DNA of 8,670 nt. Origin: Nitrospirota bacterium. Lineage in GTDB: Bacteria; Nitrospirota; Thermodesulfovibrionia; Thermodesulfovibrionales; JdFR-88. A program made the translations under genes and the position numbers. Positions 1 through 5,157 of the stretch are shown here, piece after piece. The first letter of the stretch is position 1, and every line of letters starts with the position of its first letter. Under the pieces are notes generated by a model. It did no database searches, was not told the origin of the DNA, and saw nothing but the letters and a program-made list of their open reading frames with translations. The stretch spans positions 1-8,670 of the forward strand of contig JAJYJB010000091.1 of NCBI GenBank assembly GCA_021789735.1, written 5' to 3'.

Positions 1-1
1 T

Positions 2-199
2 GGCTTAATGAAGATAGACGTTGAAGGATATGAATATAGAGCAATCAAGGGACTTGAGGCCAATATGGGGCTCGTTTCAAGGGTAGTGATGGAATGCGAA
101 AATGCCCTGGAGGAAAAGATAACGGATTTTCTTGGAGCAAAGGGCCTAAAGAAAATTAAAAATATCTCAAGATTCAATGTGATCTATTTTTCCCGATGA
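2..199 (+). CDS. FkbM family methyltransferase, C-terminal fragment (5' end outside window)
   Basis: The reading frame is already open at the first bases, and the residues before the first ATG (Gly-Leu) are in frame, so this is the last 65 residues of a longer gene rather than a small ORF starting at position 8. The fragment opens with KIDVEGYE, the hallmark late motif of FkbM-type SAM-dependent methyltransferases (usual form I-K-I-D-V/I-E-G-x-E), followed by the family's usual pattern of a helix, a strand ending in a Glu (VVMECE), and a short C-terminal tail. Family members generally O-methylate sugars or other secondary metabolites and often sit in polysaccharide gene clusters; the actual substrate cannot be told from this tail. 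Base composition is about 40% GC, well below the genes downstream, which suggests a different history. It converges on the minus-strand gene at 255-1100 with about 55 bp between the stops. Confidence 0.8.
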   Translation, partial: GLMKIDVEGYEYRAIKGLEANMGLVSRVVMECENALEEKITDFLGAKGLKKIKNISRFNVIYFSR

Positions 200-254
200 C
201 CCGGAGGCAGCAAAGGGAACGGATGCCGTATTCTTTCCCTGACCCGGCTGGCCT

Positions 255-1100
255 TTAATCGAAACGCATGACCATGATGCCTATGAAGGGCATTGTTTTG
301 GCGTAATCGCTGAATAGCACCTGGGTGACCACACCGCCTGTTTCCTTCGTGCCGTGGGCGTGTATCAGGTACACCTTTCCATTCTGGCGGCTCAGTATCC
401 CCATGTGGCCTATCACCTCCCCAACGACCCTCCTGGCCGGGTCTTTTACGAAAAAGACGATGTCCCCGCTTCTGAAGAGCTTTTGATGGTCCCGGTCTTC
501 TTTTTGCAGCGCCGGCCCGATGGCATTTTTGGGGAGCACCTGCACCGAAAAGACGCCCCTGCGCATGAAACGGGGCGAAGTTGGCACCGTCATTGTGTCC
601 CCAAGGGTGGAAGTTATATTTTTGCCCCATTTGCCTGAGAGTATCATGTCCAGTCCGTACTGGTAGCGGTCATCGTAATTGAGTACCTGACCGTCCGGGG
701 AAAGCCGCCCGACCGTCTTGAATCTCATGAGAAGGGCGACCCTCCGGGCGCCCTCCGGCGTGCCGGCGAGCGCGAGCTCCACCGACCTGAAGACGTGATA
801 CATGCAGTCCACGTTGTCGTCGGCGACGATGGCCTTTCTGGTGACATATTCGCCAAGCGGGTCCCGGTCATAGGGAGTGCCGATGAACTGCCGGGCAAAC
901 CAGGCGATCCTCTGCCCAAGGGACATGTCCTTCGCGTTTGCGCGGGCGTAAAGCTCCGATACGCTCTGTCCGTGGGCAAAACCATAGGCGCTAGAAACCG
1001 GGCAGGCCAGCAACAAAAGGAAGAGGAACACAAGCGGGATGGCCGCCCCCGGCCTCCGGGCGGGAAGTGGAAAACCAAAGGCGGATAAAACAGACCGCAT
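255..1100 (-). CDS. Exported NlpC/P60-like protein, DUF1460 (amidase-like) type
   Basis: A 281-residue protein with a basic N-terminus and a long hydrophobic segment (residues about 20-38), so it is exported. LLAC at 30-33 is a weak lipobox candidate; cleavage further on near Ala-Tyr-Gly (38-40) is the alternative. The mature part looks like the DUF1460 branch of the NlpC/P60 cysteine peptidase fold: a FIGTPY motif (72-77), DCMYHVF (98-104) holding candidate nucleophile Cys99, a YDDRYQYGLD stretch (142-151), then GDIVFFV (212-218) and IGHMGIL (230-236) holding candidate catalytic His232, and LIHAHG (245-250). DUF1460 proteins are described as N-acetylmuramoyl-L-alanine amidase-like, so a cell-wall or periplasmic hydrolase role is plausible but inferred. 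It is transcribed away from the trehalose operon across a 116-bp gap. No good Shine-Dalgarno precedes the ATG; a TATAAT box lies only 5 bp upstream. The family call is by motif and moderately sure. Confidence 0.65.
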   Translation of the reverse strand: MRSVLSAFGFPLPARRPGAAIPLVFLFLLLLACPVSSAYGFAHGQSVSELYARANAKDMSLGQRIAWFARQFIGTPYDRDPLGEYVTRKAIVADDNVDCMYHVFRSVELALAGTPEGARRVALLMRFKTVGRLSPDGQVLNYDDRYQYGLDMILSGKWGKNITSTLGDTMTVPTSPRFMRRGVFSVQVLPKNAIGPALQKEDRDHQKLFRSGDIVFFVKDPARRVVGEVIGHMGILSRQNGKVYLIHAHGTKETGGVVTQVLFSDYAKTMPFIGIMVMRFD

Positions 1101-1105
1101 CAGCT

Positions 1106-1111
1106 ATTATA
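1106..1111 (-). promoter_or_regulatory. Candidate -10 box (TATAAT) for the DUF1460-like gene
   Basis: On the minus strand a perfect TATAAT ends 5 bases before the ATG at 1100. If it works as a -10 element, transcription would start at or next to the start codon, giving a leaderless or near-leaderless mRNA. That would agree with the missing Shine-Dalgarno. No convincing -35 hexamer is seen 15-19 bp upstream, so this may be chance in a locally AT-rich spot. Confidence 0.3.
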
Positions 1112-1152
1112 ACTGCAAATGGGAACTGGTGCGGAAGAGGGCGTGGGCGTCT

Positions 1153-1180
1153 TTGAAAATCCGGGATAACATAGTAGTAT
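1153..1180 (+). promoter_or_regulatory. Candidate sigma-70-type promoter of the DUF5752-treT operon
   Basis: TTGAAA (1153-1158) and TAGTAT (1175-1180) are separated by 16 bp, in the only AT-rich part of the gap upstream of the operon. The -35 matches consensus at 5 of 6 positions and the -10 at 4 of 6. The -10 lies inside the first copy of the 13-bp tandem repeat at 1171-1196. Predicted transcription would start around 1187-1188, leaving a leader of about 30 nt that includes the ribosome site. This is judged by eye only. Confidence 0.4.
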
Positions 1181-1196
1181 TTGATAGTAGTATTTG
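1171..1196 (+). repeat. Perfect 13-bp tandem direct repeat, two copies
   Basis: ATAGTAGTATTTG occurs at 1171-1183 and again, without mismatch or spacer, at 1184-1196. It lies between the candidate -35 element and the ribosome site of the DUF5752 gene and overlaps the candidate -10. It could be a pair of direct operator half-sites spaced 13 bp apart, a duplicated promoter element, or a recent slippage duplication. Sequence alone does not decide. Confidence 0.85.
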
Positions 1197-1216
1197 TATG
1201 AAAGGGGGCGCAAAAA

Positions 1217-1906
1217 ATGGGGTCTGGGATGGTAGACAAAGACCCGCCCGGCGGGCGTTTTGATTTCAGGGAGTGCAGGAAGATAGTCATGGCCACCGGC
1301 AAGAAGGCCGGAAACCTTTCCGGGCTGGCTGAGCTTATCAGGCAGGCCAGCACAAGCTCGATATACCATCATACCTATGAGTATTTTTTCAAGGGGCACG
1401 TGGTCGAATATACGAACGATTTTGCCCAGTGGGTGGGCACGATGCTTGAGGCCAGGGTGCTTTCGGAAAACCTCTCGAACATAGACCCCTTCAGGCATGT
1501 GGCATCGCTGGACAGCCTGAGGGAGGAGCTGCTCGGGTCCATCTCCCGCTATATCAAGAGGTACGGGGAACCCGGCAACGTGCTGCCGGGAGAGGAATTC
1601 CATTTCGAGGAATCCATCACCGTGGTCTTTCCAGCGGGGGTCAGGGCGTCCAACCTGGCGGAGTTCCTCATGGCCATCCGCTTCGTGGACCAGCGGTCCA
1701 TATACTACCACTTCTATGAGGGCAGAAGCAGGGTTCAGGGCGGCGTGGATGACTTTTCAAGATGGGTGGAGGACACCCTTGGCAACAAGCAGCTGGCGAT
1801 GGACTTCAGGAGCATAGACCCTTTCATGCACACCATCGAGGGCATCAGGGCCCATATCGCCGGTTACACGGAAAAAGCGCTGCAAGAGGAGATAGAGGTC
1901 GGATAA
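1217..1906 (+). CDS. DUF5752 family protein with two tandem domain copies
   Basis: A 229-residue soluble protein with no signal peptide or membrane segment, assigned to DUF5752, a family of unknown function. It is an internal duplication. Residues about 17-112 and 128-222 align: a beta-strand lead (FRECRKIVMATG against FHFEESITVVFP), then a Leu-rich helix, then SIYHHTYE (48-55) against SIYYHFYE (161-168), DFAQWV (68-73) against DFSRWV (179-184), NIDPF (88-92) against SIDPF (199-203), and a final helix. The conserved His, Tyr, Glu and Trp side chains could line a ligand site in each copy, but no catalytic function is known. ATG 1217 is chosen because a GGGGG-rich site (1204-1208) lies 8 bp upstream and because the first repeat needs residues from about 17 on. 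It ends 4 bp before treT, which implies translational coupling and points to a role with that enzyme; the role itself is unknown. Confidence 0.75.
   Translation: MGSGMVDKDPPGGRFDFRECRKIVMATGKKAGNLSGLAELIRQASTSSIYHHTYEYFFKGHVVEYTNDFAQWVGTMLEARVLSENLSNIDPFRHVASLDSLREELLGSISRYIKRYGEPGNVLPGEEFHFEESITVVFPAGVRASNLAEFLMAIRFVDQRSIYYHFYEGRSRVQGGVDDFSRWVEDTLGNKQLAMDFRSIDPFMHTIEGIRAHIAGYTEKALQEEIEVG
1243..1261 (+). other. GC-rich hairpin followed by T4, just inside the DUF5752 gene
   Basis: CCCGCC (1243-1248), one central C, then GGCGGG (1250-1255) form an inverted repeat followed by CG and TTTT (1258-1261). It encodes an unremarkable Pro-Pro-Gly-Gly segment before the first repeat domain. The form recalls a short intrinsic terminator or attenuator, but the folded loop needs at least 3 nt and the T run is short, so any effect would be weak. 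Confidence 0.3.
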
Positions 1907-1910
1907 TAAG

Positions 1911-3125
1911 GTGTTGAGCCAATACCGGGGCATAGCCCCCAAGGGGCAGCTTGAGCTTTTAAAGATACTGGGCGGCAAGCTATCGGGCCGGAGCATACTG
2001 CAGGTGAACTCCACGAAGGCAGGCGGGGGGGTGGCGGAGCTCCTGCACCGCATCATGCCAATTATGAGCGGAATGGGGCTCGAAGGGCGATGGGAGGTCA
2101 TAGAGGGGGACAACCGTTTTTTCGACATCACAAAAAAGATACACAACGCGCTTCAGGGCAACCCCGAGAATTTTACCAAGGATATGTGGGACTACCACTT
2201 CGAGATCAACAGGCAAAACGCCCAGAGCCTGGACCTGGACGCCGAGTTCGTGTTCATCCACGATCCGCAGCCGGTCCCTCTCATCAAATTCAGGAAAAAC
2301 GGGCACTGGATATGGCGGTGCCACATAGATATGTCTTCACCGCAGACTGATGTGGCGGACAGGATAATGGGGTACGCCAGCCAGTACGAGGCGGGGATAT
2401 TCTCGGTCGCGAAGTTTGCCATGCTGATGCCTCTGCCCGAGTTCATCGTTCTGCCCTCCATAGACCCCTTCAGCGACAAGAACAGGGAGCTTACGCCTGC
2501 TGAAATGGAGGAGGTGGCCCAGAAATTTGATATCCCGTCCGACAGGCCGATGGTGCTTCAGGTGTCCAGGTTCGACCGGTTCAAGGACCCCATAGGCGTG
2601 ATAAAGGCCTACCGCATGGTGAAAAAGTACAATGACTGCATACTGGTGCTTGCGGGCAGCCCCGCCAAAGACGATCCGGAAGGCGAACAGGTGCTGTCGG
2701 AGGTCCGGAATTTCGCGGAGGGCGACCCGGACATAAGGATCCTTCTGCTGCCCCCGTTCAGCGACAAGGAGATCAACGCCCTTCAGCGCCTGGCCACCAT
2801 AGTCCTGCAAAAATCCCTTAAGGAAGGGTTCGGCCTTACGGTCTCGGAGGCCATGTGGAAAGGGAAGCCGGTCATCGGCGGGGCGGTGGGCGGCATACCG
2901 CACCAGATAGTCCACGGGGTCAACGGTTTCCTGGTCTATTCGGAGGAAGGGGCAGCCTTCAGGATACGGCAGTTCCTGAACAACGTTGACATGGTGAAAA
3001 GGATGGGGGATGCCGCCCGCGAATATGTCCGGAACAATTTCCTCATCACAAGGCAGGTTGGCGACTACCTGTCCATATGCCTGGGGCTGGAAAACGCGGG
3101 CAAGACGGTGATCGAGATAGGTTAG
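1911..3125 (+). CDS. treT: Trehalose glycosyltransferring synthase (GT4)
   Basis: A 404-residue cytoplasmic GT4 glycosyltransferase of the TreT type. TreT joins NDP-glucose and glucose to give trehalose and NDP; in several characterised members the reaction is reversible. The length fits the family. Seen in order: LQVNSTKAGGGVAELLH (30-46), the N-domain glycine-rich loop typical of TreT; FIHDPQPVPL (115-124); WRCHID (135-140); LPSIDPFSDKN (181-191), strongly TreT-like; SRFDRFKDP (219-227) with the Arg/Lys pair that contacts the nucleotide-sugar phosphates; and the EX7E motif at Glu305 and Glu313 in EGFGLTVSE, followed by KPVIGGAVGGI (319-329). The start is GTG 1911, directly followed by TTG 1914; no other start codon exists before the upstream in-frame stop at 1893. 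The GAGG at 1895-1898 is somewhat distant, so coupling to the preceding gene probably helps initiation. Nucleotide preference (ADP-, UDP- or GDP-glucose) cannot be read from sequence. Confidence 0.88.
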   Translation: MLSQYRGIAPKGQLELLKILGGKLSGRSILQVNSTKAGGGVAELLHRIMPIMSGMGLEGRWEVIEGDNRFFDITKKIHNALQGNPENFTKDMWDYHFEINRQNAQSLDLDAEFVFIHDPQPVPLIKFRKNGHWIWRCHIDMSSPQTDVADRIMGYASQYEAGIFSVAKFAMLMPLPEFIVLPSIDPFSDKNRELTPAEMEEVAQKFDIPSDRPMVLQVSRFDRFKDPIGVIKAYRMVKKYNDCILVLAGSPAKDDPEGEQVLSEVRNFAEGDPDIRILLLPPFSDKEINALQRLATIVLQKSLKEGFGLTVSEAMWKGKPVIGGAVGGIPHQIVHGVNGFLVYSEEGAAFRIRQFLNNVDMVKRMGDAAREYVRNNFLITRQVGDYLSICLGLENAGKTVIEIG

Positions 3126-3231
3126 TGTCCCAGGAAAGACCGCCTGCGGCCGCATACGCAGCTCAAAAACAAAAAAGTAAAAAATCAAAAAATAAGAAGG
3201 CGGAAAAGTTTTTTTGAAGGAAAGGCTTCTT
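3126..3231 (+). other. Short gap between treT and treZ with an A-tract island
   Basis: About 100 bp without a gene. It begins GC-rich with the palindrome TGCGGCCGCA (3145-3154) and then becomes very A-rich, with runs of five or six A at 3165-3169, 3171-3176, 3179-3184 and 3187-3192, before the treZ ribosome site. No T-tailed hairpin is present, so no terminator is called, and treT and treZ can share a transcript. A secondary promoter or a curved or unstructured leader is possible but not shown. Confidence 0.4.
3217..3225 (+). promoter_or_regulatory. Ribosome binding site that decides the treZ start
   Basis: AAGGAAAGG lies 6-10 bases before ATG 3232. An in-frame TTG at 3214 is preceded only by a T run and would place this site inside the gene, so ATG 3232 is preferred. 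Confidence 0.6.
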
Positions 3232-5157
3232 ATGGCGGAACATGAGGCCGGCGCAGGGGCGCGGCATGAGACGGCGGGCAGGAAAAAACAGAAAACGCAG
3301 GGAGCGCACTGCGTGCCGGGAGGCGTTCTTTTCCGCCTGTGGGCGCCCCGCTGCCGTGAGGTATCGGTTAAGGTAATGCGTGGCAAGGAAGGGGATTTTT
3401 TTCAGCCATCGGTTTTCCCCATGGGGCCATCGCCTTCTGCCGGACAGGGCGGGCAGGACGGTTTTTTTGAGGCATTTGTCCCGGGGGCAGGGGCGGGAAC
3501 GAGATACGTTTACCAGCTCGATGGACGCCTGGAAAGGCCGGACCCCGCCTCCCGCCATCAGCCGGAGGGCGTCCATGGCCCCTCCCAGGTAACCAATCCC
3601 CAAAGCTACGTATGGAGGGACGGGCAGTGGAAAAACCCGCCCCTCAGGCAATACATCATATACGAGCTCCATGTGGGCACGTTCACACGCGAGGGGACGT
3701 TCCTTGCCGCAGCGGAAAGGATACCGCACCTGAAAGAGCTGGGGGTCACGGCGGTCGAGATCATGCCGGTCGCCCAGTTCCCCGGGGAAAGGAACTGGGG
3801 TTATGACGGGTCGTACCCCTACGCGCCCCAAAACTCCTATGGCGGCCCTGAAGGGCTGAAACGGCTTGTGGATGCCATGCACCAGGCGGGCATTGCGGTC
3901 ATACTGGATGTGGTTTACAATCATTTCGGGCCGGAGGGCAGCTATTTTGCCGATTTTGGCCCTTATTTAACGGACAGTTACAAGACCCCTTGGGGGGCCG
4001 CGATAAACTATGACGGGCCCTCAAGCGGGCCGGTGCGTGAATTTTTTATCGAAAACGCCCTCTACTGGGGAAGGGAATTCCATATGGACGCCCTCAGGCT
4101 GGATGCCGTGCACGGCATATTCGATTTCAGCCCAAGACATATAATGGAGGAGATGAAGCTAAGGATGGAGGATTTTTTTTCAGCAGCCGGGCGGCCGTTT
4201 TACCTCTGCATAGAGTCCGACAGGAACGATGCGCGCTTCATAAGGCCCAGGCCGCTTGGGGGCTATGGTGCGGACGCGCACTGGAACGAGGATTTTCATC
4301 ATGCGCTCCACGTGGCCCTGACCGGGGAAAAAGACGGCTATTACATGGACTTCTCCGGCCCGGCAGACCTCTCCAGCTCCTGCGCCCAGGGTTTTGTCTA
4401 CACCGGGCAGCATTCCCCGTTCCGGGGCAGAGACCAGGGCAGCCCTTCCGTTGACGTGCCGCCGGACAAATTCATCGTCTTCCTGCAAAACCATGACCAG
4501 GTGGGCAACCGGTTCCTTGGCGACAGGCTCGGCAGCGCCCTACCGCCGGAAAAACTCATGCTCGGGGCGGCCGTTGTCCTCCTCGGGCCATATGTGCCGC
4601 TTCTTTTCATGGGAGAAGAGTACGGCGAGAAGGCGCCGTTCCGGTATTTCGTGAGCCACGGGGACAGGGAACTGGTCCAGGCTGTCAGGGAAGGCAGACG
4701 GCGGGAGTTTTCCGCTTTCAGGTGGGCCGGCGAGGCGCCGGACCCTCAGTCGGAGGAGACCTTTCAGGCCTCAAAAATAGATCCGGGGCTTGCTGGCGGA
4801 GCGCCCTATTCCGGAATATTTGCTTTTTACAAAAGGCTAATCGCCCTGCGAAAGGAATTTTTGTCCGTCTTGAGCCCGCCGGACAGGGCGGGCATGTCAG
4901 CCAGCCTGCAAAAAAACGTTTTGGCCATCACCAGGCTGGCAAAAAAAAGAGAGTATGATGAGGGGGCGGGCCTGTTTGCCGCCTTCAACCTTTCGGGGCA
5001 GCCCGCAGCCGCCGTGCCTCCCGGTTTACCGGCGGACGCCGGAGCCGCCTCCTGGGAGCCTCTGCTAGGCCCAGGCCCCGGCAGCGACGGGCTTGTTCAC
5101 CTTGGCCCTTATGAAACCGTCCTTTTAAAGGGGAAAAAGGCCCTGCCCATTGGATAA
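3232..5157 (+). CDS. treZ: Malto-oligosyltrehalose trehalohydrolase (GH13)
   Basis: A 641-residue cytoplasmic GH13 enzyme that releases free trehalose from maltooligosyltrehalose, the product of TreY. Numbering is from ATG 3232. An N-terminal CBM48-like domain (about 25-135) carries GGVLFRLWAP near 30-39. The catalytic barrel follows: YIIYELHVGTFT (about 141-152), region I DVVYNH (226-231), region II LRLDAVHG with nucleophile Asp291, region III CIESD with acid/base Glu328, and region IV FLQNHDQ with Asp422. LFMGEEYGE and GRRREFSAF downstream are typical of TreZ rather than of branching enzyme. A C-terminal beta domain closes the protein. It is slightly longer than many TreZ proteins; part of the extra length lies in Ser/Gly/Pro/Gln-rich segments at about 62-77 and 547-556, each containing one copy of a 17-bp DNA repeat. 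All catalytic residues are present. The gene overlaps the following GH57 gene by 8 bp. Confidence 0.93.
   Translation: MAEHEAGAGARHETAGRKKQKTQGAHCVPGGVLFRLWAPRCREVSVKVMRGKEGDFFQPSVFPMGPSPSAGQGGQDGFFEAFVPGAGAGTRYVYQLDGRLERPDPASRHQPEGVHGPSQVTNPQSYVWRDGQWKNPPLRQYIIYELHVGTFTREGTFLAAAERIPHLKELGVTAVEIMPVAQFPGERNWGYDGSYPYAPQNSYGGPEGLKRLVDAMHQAGIAVILDVVYNHFGPEGSYFADFGPYLTDSYKTPWGAAINYDGPSSGPVREFFIENALYWGREFHMDALRLDAVHGIFDFSPRHIMEEMKLRMEDFFSAAGRPFYLCIESDRNDARFIRPRPLGGYGADAHWNEDFHHALHVALTGEKDGYYMDFSGPADLSSSCAQGFVYTGQHSPFRGRDQGSPSVDVPPDKFIVFLQNHDQVGNRFLGDRLGSALPPEKLMLGAAVVLLGPYVPLLFMGEEYGEKAPFRYFVSHGDRELVQAVREGRRREFSAFRWAGEAPDPQSEETFQASKIDPGLAGGAPYSGIFAFYKRLIALRKEFLSVLSPPDRAGMSASLQKNVLAITRLAKKREYDEGAGLFAAFNLSGQPAAAVPPGLPADAGAASWEPLLGPGPGSDGLVHLGPYETVLLKGKKALPIG
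3439..3455 (+). repeat. 17-bp GC-rich direct repeat, copy 1 (inside treZ)
   Basis: GCCGGACAGGGCGGGCA, identical to 4878-4894. Here it encodes a flexible Ala-Gly-Gln-Gly-Gly-Gln segment in the N-terminal domain. A 5-bp inverted repeat (CTGCC at 3437-3441 with GGCAG at 3452-3456) surrounds it. Confidence 0.7.
4874..4894 (+). repeat. 17-bp GC-rich direct repeat, copy 2, with 7-bp hairpin (inside treZ)
   Basis: The copy at 4878-4894 is identical to 3439-3455 but read in a different frame, giving Pro-Asp-Arg-Ala-Gly. GCCCGCC (4874-4880) and GGCGGGC (4887-4893) form a perfect 7-bp stem around a GGACAG loop. Being in two different frames within one gene, the repeat is not explained by a repeated protein motif. 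Confidence 0.7.
5136..5140 (+). promoter_or_regulatory. Ribosome binding site supporting a TTG start for the GH57 gene
   Basis: AAAGG, within a purine-rich run from 5127, lies 9 bases before TTG 5150. It sits inside the end of treZ. The only other in-frame start nearby is ATG 5183, which would remove the first conserved GH57 strand. Confidence 0.55.

Noticed and set aside
8..199. A stand-alone 63-residue gene starting at ATG 8
   Set aside because: The frame is open to the window edge and the ATG falls inside the FkbM core motif, so this is the end of a larger gene.
214..240. AGGGAA/TTCCCT inverted repeat between the convergent genes as a bidirectional terminator
   Set aside because: A 6-bp stem with a 15-nt loop and no T run on either side is too weak to call, although its position is suitable.
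1488..2474. Shared IDPF peptide and CATAGACCCCTTCAG DNA between the DUF5752 gene and treT
   Set aside because: The match covers only a 4-5-residue peptide with shared codon preference, and the surrounding folds differ, so common origin is not supported.
3144..3161. CTGCG/CGCAG stem and TGCGGCCGCA palindrome as a terminator after treT
   Set aside because: The stem is only 5 bp with an 8-nt loop, and it is followed by an A-rich rather than T-rich stretch on the plus strand.
3214..3231. TTG at 3214 as the treZ start (six extra residues)
   Set aside because: It has only a T run before it, while ATG 3232 has AAGGAAAGG at proper spacing and loses no conserved part.
2337..3386. Long minus-strand open frame (349 codons) opposite treT and the start of treZ
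   Set aside because: Its product is rich in His, Arg and Pro with no recognisable domain, and it lies wholly opposite convincingly homologous genes; it is a by-product of GC-rich codon use.
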